A stretch of 64,000 nt of DNA from an uncultured Dehalococcoidia bacterium (lineage in GTDB: Bacteria > Chloroflexota > Dehalococcoidia > Lucifugimonadales > JADFKI01): positions 434,001 through 498,000 of the forward strand of contig CATQHF010000005.1 in NCBI GenBank assembly GCA_958295865.1. The letters are read 5' to 3'. The notes under the pieces are model-generated. The model was not told where the DNA came from. It ran no database searches and saw only the letters and a list, made by a program, of their open reading frames with translations. Of the stretch, positions 43,803 to 51,447 are shown piece by piece. Both the position numbers and the translations under genes were made by a program. How positions within the stretch are numbered: the first letter of the stretch is position 1; every line of letters starts with the position of its first letter.

Positions 43803-45044
43803 CTACAATATCGCCCCCGCCTCCTGAAATCTCGCTATGTCGTCCCAGTCATACCCCAACTCATCTATCAGCACCGCCTCCGTGTCCTGCCCAAGCTCCG
43901 GCGCGCCGCGCACGATTGCCGTCGGCGTTTCGCTGTACGCCACCGGGAAGTTGCAAACCCTGATTGCCCCCAAGTCCGGATGCTCGAAGTCCGTGATATA
44001 GTCGTTGGCAATCACCTGCGGGTCGTCCCGCAACTCCCGGATGCTCTGCACCTTCGCGTATATGAACCCATACTGCCGAAATATCGCGTCCCACTCCGCG
44101 TATGTCTTCGTCGCGAATGTATCCTCGATAAGCGTCAGCAGATCCGGCGACACCTCCGCGCCGTCCTCGACACCCTGGAACCTCGGATCATCCAGCACCT
44201 GCGGGATGCCCAGCGCCTCCACGAACGGACGCCAGTATCGTTTCGGCTGCGGGTTGGACACGCGCAGCCAGCTCCCATCCTTGCACTTGTAGATGTTGTA
44301 CATATAGTTCCGCACATCTTCGCGGTTCAGCGTGGGCATGTGGCTGCCGATGAGCAAGTCCATTCCGATGGCAAGCCCCTGAAGCCACATCGTGCTGCTC
44401 ATGTGCGACACTTCCACCTTCTGCCCGACGCCTCGGCTCTCGCGCGCCCACAGCGCCGAAAGTATCCCCAGACAAAGGATGATGCCCCCTATCTGGTCTG
44501 ACGGCGCGCCCCTCACCGAGACGGGATGCTTCGCCCATGGCGGCGTCGCCGACATCATCAGCCCCGCCCGCGCCTGCCCGCATGCGTCCAGCGACGGCAT
44601 CAGCGCGTCCGGCCCCTCCGGCCCAAACCCCGACGCCGAGCCATACACCAGCAGCGGGTTGATAGCCTTCAGCGTGTCGTAGTCCATCGCCAGCCGCTCG
44701 GCGACGCCGTTGCGGAAGTTCTCGATGAGCACATCCGCCTCCGCGACCAGCCTATGCGCTATCTCCCTGCCCTCACTCGTCTTCAAATTGACCGCGATGC
44801 CGCGCTTGCTGCGGTTGCAGGTCTCGAAGTAGGCGTTGCGCCCGTTGGGCATCCCCGCCTGCGCCGACTCCATAGACGACACCGCCCGCCCCACATCGCC
44901 GTCCAGCGCCTCAAGCTTGATTACATCCGCGCCCATATCCCCAAGCATAGACGCCGCCACCGGCCCAAACTGCCACATAGTCCAGTCCAGCACCTTGACG
45001 CCCGCCAGCGCACCTTGTCCTTTGCCCGCTCCATTGCCGTTCAT
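43803..45044 (-). CDS. CaiB/BaiF CoA-transferase family protein
   Basis: A 413-residue class III CoA transferase. Seen: GVKVLDWTMWQFGPVAASMLGDMGADVIKLE (in parts), NRSKRGIAVNLKTSEGREI, ADVLIENFRNGVAERL, YGSASGFGPEGP, and the catalytic Asp in SLDACGQARAGLM. The C-terminal domain has KCKDGSWLRVSNPQPKRYW and FQGVEDGAEVSPDLLTLIED. It moves CoA between carboxylic acids during their breakdown. It starts divergently from the rhomboid gene with 405 bases between; a dispersed repeat lies there. The acid substrate is unknown. Confidence 0.9.
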   Translation of the reverse strand: MNGNGAGKGQGALAGVKVLDWTMWQFGPVAASMLGDMGADVIKLEALDGDVGRAVSSMESAQAGMPNGRNAYFETCNRSKRGIAVNLKTSEGREIAHRLVAEADVLIENFRNGVAERLAMDYDTLKAINPLLVYGSASGFGPEGPDALMPSLDACGQARAGLMMSATPPWAKHPVSVRGAPSDQIGGIILCLGILSALWARESRGVGQKVEVSHMSSTMWLQGLAIGMDLLIGSHMPTLNREDVRNYMYNIYKCKDGSWLRVSNPQPKRYWRPFVEALGIPQVLDDPRFQGVEDGAEVSPDLLTLIEDTFATKTYAEWDAIFRQYGFIYAKVQSIRELRDDPQVIANDYITDFEHPDLGAIRVCNFPVAYSETPTAIVRGAPELGQDTEAVLIDELGYDWDDIARFQEAGAIL

Positions 45045-45153
45045 ATCCCCCTCCGAACGCTTGTTATGTCATCTACCCGTCAAGTTCGCACCAGTTTAGC
45101 ACATCACGGCGCAAAATCCCCACTGAGAGGGAAGCCAGCGTTTCCAGCCAAGT

Positions 45154-45256
45154 GGCAAACCTTTTCGTCATCCCCACTCGCTCACCCGTCATTCCTGCGA
45201 AAGCAGAAATCCAGGGCGATATAGCGACAAAACCGTCTGAAAGGAAACGCTATCCG
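45154..45256 (-). repeat. dispersed repeat with double hairpin, third copy
   Basis: Reverse orientation of 8013-8119: GGCAAACCTTTTCGTCAT, CATTCCTGCGAAAGCAGAAAT, GCGATATAGCGACAAAACC and TCTGAAAGGAAACGCTATCC. The rest of the 45045-45449 gap shows no gene. Confidence 0.72.
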
Positions 45257-45449
45257 GCGGGAAGCAGTGCATTTTCATTATCGCAGCCCGCATCCGTCCC
45301 ATTCGTAGCAAGCGTCCTGAGCCTGCCGAAGTGCTTGCCGAATGGCGAACCGGCCATCCTGTCAGCCCCATCGTTCCTTGAACCATCTATGCGCTAATGC
45401 TATCGTGAATGTAGCAACTCCCAACACATAGCGCAGCGAGACAGGGGCG

Positions 45450-46499
45450 ATGCACCCATACCGGCACGACGACACTCAGCCTCAGACGGAACGACACACC
45501 CCCAGCAGAGGGCTGACTCTGCCCGGCGCCGACGGCAGAGTAGTCGTAACTTGGCTGCTGCTTGCGGTCAATATCGGCGTCTGGCTGCTGATGCAGCTCG
45601 CCGGCGGCTCAACCAACTCGGATGTCCTGTTGCGCTTCGGCGCGATGTTCGGCCCACTCATCGCCGCCGGCGAGTACTGGCGGATGTTCACCGCCATGTT
45701 CCTGCATGTCGGCGTGCTTCACCTGTTCTTCAACTGCTTTGGCTTGCTCATATTCGGCAGGCTCGTGGAAGGCGTGTACGGCAATTTGCGCTTCAGCCTC
45801 ATCTATGTGCTGGCGGGGCTGTCCGGCAGCGCACTAAGCTACATGTTCAACAAGACCGCCATCGCAGCGGGCGCGAGCGGCGCAATCTTCGGCATCCTCG
45901 GCGCGCTCGCCGCATACCTGCTCGTGCATCGCGGCGCGCTCGGCGATATGGGCAGGCGCAACCTGACAAGCTTGGCGATGATAGCGGCTTTGAACCTGGG
46001 AATTGGGCTGATAATACCCAACATCGACAATTGGGCGCATCTCGGCGGGCTTGTCGGCGGCTTCCTGATGGGCTTGGCGCTCGCGCCGCGTTACAGATAC
46101 TTTATCCTAGGTACTTCCCTTGGCACAGAGCGTCGCATCGTCGGCAAGATGCCCCTGCGCGCGCGCTGGCTTGCCGTGCCCGCATTCGCGGCGGCGCTGG
46201 CTGCGCTCGTCTGGTTCGGCGGCTTGAATCTGTCCGTCGCCGAGCAGTCGCAGCTGCTGGTAGTCCGCGCCGAGCAGTCGCTCCAAAACGATGAACCGGA
46301 GGCAGCCCTCCAGCATGTCGAGAGCGCGATTGAACTCGACCCGCGCAGCGGCCCCGCGCTCTTCATGCGCGGCAAGATAATGGCGCACATAGGCGCAACC
46401 GATAGCGCAAAATCCGACCTCAGCGCATCGCTGCGACTAGAAGGCCTCAGCCCCAACCAACGCGCTGAAGCAATATCCCTAATCGTCTCCCTCCCCTGA
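45450..46499 (+). CDS. rhomboid-family intramembrane serine protease with TPR-like tail
   Basis: A 349-residue membrane protein. Helices begin at about residue 30. Seen: WRMFTAMFLHVGVLHLFFNCFGL (H86, H91, N95), the nucleophile S143 in GASGAIFG and the catalytic H197 in NWAHLGGLVGGFLMG. After the sixth helix, a further helix (about 233-255) is followed by a soluble tail with LLVVRAEQSLQNDEPEAALQHVESAIELDPRSGPALFMRGKIMAHIG, two TPR-like units. It cuts membrane proteins within the bilayer; the tail probably binds a partner. AGGGG precedes ATG 45450. Confidence 0.9.
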   Translation: MHPYRHDDTQPQTERHTPSRGLTLPGADGRVVVTWLLLAVNIGVWLLMQLAGGSTNSDVLLRFGAMFGPLIAAGEYWRMFTAMFLHVGVLHLFFNCFGLLIFGRLVEGVYGNLRFSLIYVLAGLSGSALSYMFNKTAIAAGASGAIFGILGALAAYLLVHRGALGDMGRRNLTSLAMIAALNLGIGLIIPNIDNWAHLGGLVGGFLMGLALAPRYRYFILGTSLGTERRIVGKMPLRARWLAVPAFAAALAALVWFGGLNLSVAEQSQLLVVRAEQSLQNDEPEAALQHVESAIELDPRSGPALFMRGKIMAHIGATDSAKSDLSASLRLEGLSPNQRAEAISLIVSLP

Positions 46500-46580
46500 A
46501 CCAACATCAAATCCCTTCACCCAGAGGTTGCGGCTATTATAAGTCCCTCCATCCCGTTAGCCCCCGTCATGTAGTAAGAT

Positions 46581-47768
46581 GTGAACATGAAACTCCCGAC
46601 ATTCCCCATAGAGCGCACCGAAAAGCGCCGCATCCTGCTTGATGCCGTCGAATCCGTCCGCGACATCGTAGCCGCTTGCGCCGACGAATCCGAGCGGGGC
46701 GGCACGCTTGCCCCCGACGCGGTCGCCGCCATCCGCGACGCCGGCCTGTTCACCCTGAAACTGCCGCACGCGCTCGGTGGCGCGGAAGCCGACCCCGTAA
46801 CCCAGATTGAGGTCATCGAGGCGTTGTCCTACATAGACGCCGCCGCGGGCTGGTGCCTTATGATAGGCGCGACCGCCGTCGGACGCCCCGGCGCATTCCT
46901 GTCCGACGAAGCCATCGCCGAGATGTTCGCAAATGGGCGCATCCCTACGGCGGCGACCGCCACCTCCATCACCGGCAAGGCAATCCCCGTCGAGGGCGGC
47001 TACATCCTCACCGGCAGATGGCCCTTCGCAAGCGGCGTCCGCCACGCCGAATGGATGGTCGCGGGCGCGACCGTCCCCGCTCGCGCGAACACCGAAGAGA
47101 CCAGCCTGACGCTCGTCTATCCCGTGGCAAAGGGCAGCATCCACGACAACTGGCATGTGATGGGACTTGAAGGCAGCGGCAGCAACGACATCTCGGTAAA
47201 GGACATCTTCGTGCCTGCCCACTTCACTTGGGAGACTGCCATGTGGAATCCGAGGCGCGGCGACGCAATCTACCGCATGGGCAGGCCGGGCTTCGTCGCC
47301 AACGAGCACTCCGGCGTCGCGCTAGGCATCGCCCGCCGCGCCCTCGACGAGATTATAGACAGCGCTCCCAGGAAGAAGCGCGGCAACCCGCCAACATCAT
47401 CGCTGGCAGACCGCGAGGCGTTCAGGCGCGACATCGGCGCATGCGACTTCCGTCTGCGCGCCGCCCGCGCCCTATCCCACGAGGTCTATGAGCGCGCCTT
47501 CTCAATCGCCTGCTCAGGGCAAGTGCCTGATGCCGCAGTCCAAGCCGAGATGCGCGCGGTATCGGCGCATGTGACATTCGAGGCGCTCGATGTCGTTGCC
47601 ACCGCCTTCCGCTACGCCGGCGGCTCGGCGATACACCGCAACGGCATACTCCAGCGCTGCCTGCGAAACATCAACGCCGCCGCCCAGCACTTCATGGTCA
47701 GCGACAGCTCCCTGGAAAGCTACGGCGCAACCCTGCTCGACATCCCCGAAATCAAGCCCATGGCATAG
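46581..47768 (+). CDS. acyl-CoA dehydrogenase-fold flavin monooxygenase (HsaA/DszC-like)
   Basis: A 395-residue protein of the acyl-CoA dehydrogenase fold. Seen: RDAGLFTLKLPHALGGAEADPVTQIEVIEALSYIDAAAGW, GKAIPVEGGYILTGRWPFASGVRHAEW, WHVMGLEGSGSNDISVKDIFVP, and the C-terminal FRYAGGSAIHRNGILQRCLRNINAAAQHFMV. The SGSND turn and the His-rich end fit the flavin monooxygenases HsaA/DszC rather than true dehydrogenases, which would have a catalytic Glu. These use reduced FMN from a separate reductase. The start is GTG 46581 or ATG 46587; no strong ribosome site separates them. Confidence 0.82.
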   Translation: MNMKLPTFPIERTEKRRILLDAVESVRDIVAACADESERGGTLAPDAVAAIRDAGLFTLKLPHALGGAEADPVTQIEVIEALSYIDAAAGWCLMIGATAVGRPGAFLSDEAIAEMFANGRIPTAATATSITGKAIPVEGGYILTGRWPFASGVRHAEWMVAGATVPARANTEETSLTLVYPVAKGSIHDNWHVMGLEGSGSNDISVKDIFVPAHFTWETAMWNPRRGDAIYRMGRPGFVANEHSGVALGIARRALDEIIDSAPRKKRGNPPTSSLADREAFRRDIGACDFRLRAARALSHEVYERAFSIACSGQVPDAAVQAEMRAVSAHVTFEALDVVATAFRYAGGSAIHRNGILQRCLRNINAAAQHFMVSDSSLESYGATLLDIPEIKPMA

Positions 47769-47830
47769 CCTTGCCACAAAAATCCTTCCCCCGCAAGAGC
47801 TGACAGGGAATGATAGAGTTTCTATTCAGA

Positions 47831-47915
47831 TAGCAAACCTTTTCGTCATTCCTGCTTTCGCAGGAATCCGGTGCGATATAGCAACAAAACCATCTGAAAG
47901 GAAACGCTATCCGGG
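47831..47915 (-). repeat. dispersed repeat with double hairpin, fourth copy
   Basis: TAGCAAACCTTTTCGTCATTC, CTGCTTTCGCAGGAATCCGG, GCGATATAGCAACAAAACC and TCTGAAAGGAAACGCTATCC. It sits between two converging genes. Confidence 0.72.
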
Positions 47916-47928
47916 GATTGACCCACCA

Positions 47929-48642
47929 CTAATTTCTATACCGCAACCCAAGTTCCGCCTGCTCCAGCAGATGCCCGTCCCGTATCTCCTTCACCTCGTC
48001 CGCCATGGACAGCAGCGTCGAGTCGTGCGTCGCCGACACCACGCTGATGCCCTGCTTCACCACCATATCCTTGAACAGCCCGAATATCGCATGAGCATTG
48101 TTGGAGTCCAGCTCCCCCGTCGGCTCGTCTGCCAGTATCAGCGACGGGCGTATCACGATGGCGCGCGCTATCGCAACCCGCTGCTGCTCCCCGCCCGACA
48201 GCTCATAAGGACGATGCCGCGAGCGATCCCACAGCCCCACGATGTCCAGCGCCTCGCGCGTGCGTTCCACGCGCTCACCCGCGTTCACCCCGCTTATACG
48301 CAGCGGCAACTCCACATTCTCGAACGCCGAAAGCAGCGGCAGCAGCCCGAACGACTGGAATATGAACCCGATGCGATGGCGGCGCAAGTCCGTCAACTCT
48401 TGCTCGCTCATGGCGGCGAGGTCCCGCTCCTCGAACAGCACCTGCCCGCCGCTCGGCTTGTCCAGCCCCGCCATGATATTCAGCAGCGATGTCTTGCCCG
48501 AACCCGACCTGCCCACCACCGCGATGAACTGCCCCGGAAAGATGTTCAGGTTCACCCCCCGCAGCGCGTGAACCTCCTCCGAATCCAATTCATAAGTCCG
48601 AACCACATCAACCGCCGCAAGAAGCCTCTGTATTCTGCTCAA
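47929..48642 (-). CDS. ABC transporter ATPase, MacB/LolD type
   Basis: A 237-residue ATPase with Walker [10 protein letters not shown] (about 39-47), the MacB-type [32 protein letters not shown], signature [14 protein letters not shown], Walker [13 protein letters not shown] and the switch SATHD. It is the last gene of a six-gene run on the minus strand (58892 to 47929) with another ATPase, two Uma2-like genes and two large FtsX-type permeases. The permease genes lack ATPases of their own, so this pair likely drives them. MacB/LolD complexes act as mechanotransmitters that export lipoproteins or peptides. Confidence 0.9.
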   Translation of the reverse strand: MSRIQRLLAAVDVVRTYELDSEEVHALRGVNLNIFPGQFIAVVGRSGSGKTSLLNIMAGLDKPSGGQVLFEERDLAAMSEQELTDLRRHRIGFIFQSFGLLPLLSAFENVELPLRISGVNAGERVERTREALDIVGLWDRSRHRPYELSGGEQQRVAIARAIVIRPSLILADEPTGELDSNNAHAIFGLFKDMVVKQGISVVSATHDSTLLSMADEVKEIRDGHLLEQAELGLRYRN

Positions 48643-48688
48643 CTCAGCCGCACCTCTGCATTAAAATCACTTCCCATCAGGGGCATCT

Positions 48689-49579
48689 CTACGCCTCATC
48701 AGGCGTCAGCGTTACCGTCCCGTCCACCGTGTCGATGCGCGCCCGCTCTCCGATGTTCAGCCGGTCTATAATATCCCTCGGTATCTGCACCCTGCCGCTG
48801 CCGTCAACCAAGATGAACTCTTCCAGTGGCTGGTCGGTCTCCGCGGAGCCGGACAGCCGTTGATAGGTAATCCTGCGCCGCACCTCAGTCGCCAATTTGC
48901 CGTCGCGTATCATCACCACGCGCCCGACCTTATACGCGATGTCCGGGTCGTGCGTAACGATGATGATAGTCGTGTTCAGCTCTTGGTTGATTTCGCCGAA
49001 CAGATCCAGTATCTCGGCGGCAGTGGCGTCGTCCAACTCCCCCGTCGGTTCATCCGCAAGCAGCAGCGGCGGGTGATTCGCAAGCGCGACCGCGATAGCC
49101 ACGCGCTGCTGCTCGCCGCCGCTCAGCTTCTCAGGTGTATGATCCATCCGATGCCCAAGCCCCACAAGATCCAGCAGCTCCTCGGCGCGTCTTCGCCGCT
49201 CCCCGGGCGATGTGAATGTCAGCATCATCGGCAGCGCCACATTCTCCACCGCTGTGAGATACGGGAACATATTGCGGCTCGTCTGCTGCCAGATGAACCC
49301 CACCTCATCGCGCCTGTACAGCTCCACCTCATTGGGCGTCATACGCAGCAGATCCTTCTCGCCCACGCTCACGCGCCCCGCCGATGGGCTGTCATACCCC
49401 GCGAGTATGTTCAGCAGCGTGCTCTTGCCGCTGCCGCTCGCCCCCACGACCGCCACAACCTCGTTGCGCTGCACATTCAAGTCCAGCCCACGCAGCGCCA
49501 CCACCTCCAGATCCGCTATCTTGTATATCTTGAACAAGTCCTCGCAGACGATGTACGCCTCGCGGTTCGCATAAGTCAT
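48689..49579 (-). CDS. ABC transporter ATPase fused to an AbrB/SpoVT-like domain
   Basis: A 296-residue protein. The first 230 residues are a MacB/LolD-type ATPase: Walker [55 protein letters not shown] and [14 protein letters not shown] linker (about 235-252) leads to a swapped-hairpin AbrB-like domain: LVDGSGRVQIPRDIIDRLNIGERARIDTVDGTVTLTP (two parts). AbrB-like domains usually bind DNA as dimers or tetramers, and this fusion to an ABC ATPase is uncommon. It may control dimer stability or sense the substrate, or bind DNA; which is unknown. ATG 49579 gives a full N-terminus. Confidence 0.88.
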   Translation of the reverse strand: MTYANREAYIVCEDLFKIYKIADLEVVALRGLDLNVQRNEVVAVVGASGSGKSTLLNILAGYDSPSAGRVSVGEKDLLRMTPNEVELYRRDEVGFIWQQTSRNMFPYLTAVENVALPMMLTFTSPGERRRRAEELLDLVGLGHRMDHTPEKLSGGEQQRVAIAVALANHPPLLLADEPTGELDDATAAEILDLFGEINQELNTTIIIVTHDPDIAYKVGRVVMIRDGKLATEVRRRITYQRLSGSAETDQPLEEFILVDGSGRVQIPRDIIDRLNIGERARIDTVDGTVTLTPDEA

Positions 49580-49656
49580 ATATTTCGCTTCCTCGCCGTC
49601 GCTTCAAAGTGAATGTGCTTGGATGCCGCCGCCTAAAGCCGCACAACGCCCAGCCG

Positions 49657-50373
49657 TTAGCCCTGCTGCAACTTTCTCAACTGCTCCCTAATAATCGCAG
49701 TCTCCGCTTCTATTGCCAGCCGCTCCGCTCGCGCGGTATCGATCTGGTCTGCTAACTCTGACATCGTGGGCAGAAACTCCCTCGTAGCCGGATCCCGCAA
49801 GCGCAACTCGCCATCGACCCAGCACAGATCAAGCCCCAGCGCAACGCTGTACCCCCATCTATGACCGTCTTTGCTCCGGTGTATCGGCAGACGGCGATAC
49901 TCCCCGTTCACCAGCTCATCGCCCCCAAGCGGCGCGTCATGGTAGCGCCCGCCCGTATAATCGAAGCGCCAGTATTCGGCAACCCCGAAACTCGCGTATA
50001 TCTCGCGCTTCACCGTACAATCTATTAGTCCGGTGCTGCGAGACGCCACCTCCAGCACGAAGTCGGGCGGCTTGCCCACCTCGCTTATCACATAACCGTT
50101 GCGCGCTATTATCGCGCGAGGGTCTTCCACATCCATAGCCACTATGCAGTCAGGAAAAACTCCATGCTCATCGGCAGCAGCCGTCCGACGCAGATAACCC
50201 TTTCCCCCAATTAGCACATGGGCGCAATTTCGGAAGTGGTAGCGGAATGTGGCTGCGACAGTCATCAGGGGCATGAACTGTTCCATATCATTCACGGGCG
50301 GCGGGTCCGGCAGCGGTTCTATGTGAGAATAGTCTTTGATGTATGACCGTTTCGGCGCGCTTCCTGTAGCCAT
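49657..50373 (-). CDS. Uma2-family (DUF820) PD-(D/E)XK nuclease-like protein
   Basis: A 238-residue protein of the Uma2/DUF820 family. Seen: FPDCIVAMDVEDPRA, GKPPDFVLEVASRSTG and KREIYASFGVAEYWRFD, giving the D-x(n)-E-x-K nuclease core (D in FPD, E in LEVAS, K in the KREIY helix). The C-terminal 45 residues form a short coiled coil ending LRKLQQG. Uma2 proteins are putative endonucleases of unknown role, often in many copies. It is a close duplicate of the gene upstream: long DNA blocks are almost identical. The two lie within the ABC operon, between its permeases and ATPases. Confidence 0.82.
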   Translation of the reverse strand: MATGSAPKRSYIKDYSHIEPLPDPPPVNDMEQFMPLMTVAATFRYHFRNCAHVLIGGKGYLRRTAAADEHGVFPDCIVAMDVEDPRAIIARNGYVISEVGKPPDFVLEVASRSTGLIDCTVKREIYASFGVAEYWRFDYTGGRYHDAPLGGDELVNGEYRRLPIHRSKDGHRWGYSVALGLDLCWVDGELRLRDPATREFLPTMSELADQIDTARAERLAIEAETAIIREQLRKLQQG

Positions 50374-50442
50374 ATCCGTAACCTCCAATATGCGATTGAC
50401 GCCGCGCTTCCTCGCCTAAACCGGCCGCACAACGCCCAGCCG

Positions 50443-51243
50443 TTAGCCTTGCTGCAACTTTCTCAGCTGCTCCCTCATACTAGCAATCTCCGCTTCTGCT
50501 GCCAGGCGTATCGCCCTTTCAGCGTCGTGCGCCGCTTCCGCTGCCAGTCGCCCCGCCCTTTCAGCGTAGCGCGCCGCGCGTTCGGCATCGCGTGCGGCAT
50601 CCGCGGCATCGCGCTGAGCCGCCAACTCTGGCGTCGTGGGCAGAAACTCCCCCGTAACCGGATCCCACAAGCGCAACACGCCATCGATCCAGCACAGATC
50701 AAGCCCCAGCACAACGCTGTGTCCCCATCTATGGCCGTCTTCGTCTTGGTGTATCGGCAGCCGGCGATACTCCCCGTTCACCAGTTCATCGCCCGCAAGC
50801 GGCGCGTCATGGTAGTGCCCTCCCGTATGGTCAAATCGCCAGTATTCGGCAACCCCGAAACTCGCGTATATCTCGCGCTTCACCGTGTAGTCCCTTCGTC
50901 CGGTGCTGCGAGACGCCACCTCCAGCACGAAGTCGGGCGGCTTGCCCACCTCGCTTATCACATACCCGTTGCGCGCTATTATCGCGCGAGGGTCTTCCAC
51001 ATCCATAGCCACTACGCAGTCAGGAAAAACTCCATGCTCATCGGCCGCAGCCGTCCGACGCAGATAACCCTCTCCCCCAACTAGCGCATGGGCGCAGTTT
51101 CGGAAGTGGTAGCGGAGTGCGGTTGTGACATCCATTAGGCTGTTGAACTGTTCCATATCATTCACGCGCGGCGGGTCAGGCAACGGTTCTATGTGAGAGT
51201 AGTCTTTGATGTACGACCGTTTCGGTGCGCTTCTGGTAGTCAT
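50443..51243 (-). CDS. Uma2-family (DUF820) nuclease-like protein, longer duplicate
   Basis: A 266-residue paralogue of the next gene. The nuclease core is the same (FPDCVVAMDVEDPRA, PDFVLEVASRSTG, KREIYASFGVAEYWRFD). The tail is longer: an Ala/Arg/Glu repeat, RDAERAARYAERAGRLAAE with AAHDAERAIRLAAEAE, that forms an extended coiled coil of about 60 residues and ends in the same LRKLQQG. The duplication and the tail expansion suggest recent copying. The 5' 50 codons differ more between the copies. It starts 205 bases after the permease gene ends; a hairpin repeat (51340-51425) lies in the gap. Confidence 0.82.
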   Translation of the reverse strand: MTTRSAPKRSYIKDYSHIEPLPDPPRVNDMEQFNSLMDVTTALRYHFRNCAHALVGGEGYLRRTAAADEHGVFPDCVVAMDVEDPRAIIARNGYVISEVGKPPDFVLEVASRSTGRRDYTVKREIYASFGVAEYWRFDHTGGHYHDAPLAGDELVNGEYRRLPIHQDEDGHRWGHSVVLGLDLCWIDGVLRLWDPVTGEFLPTTPELAAQRDAADAARDAERAARYAERAGRLAAEAAHDAERAIRLAAEAEIASMREQLRKLQQG

Positions 51244-51339
51244 ATCCGTAATCTCCAGTATGCGAATTGATGCGGCGCTTCCTCGCTTAACTCAGATGAT
51301 AGCACGGCACGGCGCTCCGCTATAGGCAATCCCATAGAC

Positions 51340-51425
51340 ACAAATGTCATTCCCGCTCAGATCCACCTATCATTCCCGCTCCCTCACCCGTCATTCCTGC
51401 TTTCGCAGGAATCCGGAGCATCGAA
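51340..51425 (-). repeat. dispersed hairpin repeat copy
   Basis: CATTCCCGCTCAGATCC, CATTCCCGCTCCCTCACCCG, then GTCATTCCTGCTTTCGCAGG and AATCCGGAGCATCGAAGGC. It separates the permease genes from the Uma2 pair and may mark the edge of the insertion. Confidence 0.6.
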
Positions 51426-51447
51426 GGCACATCCAAGTACAAACAAC

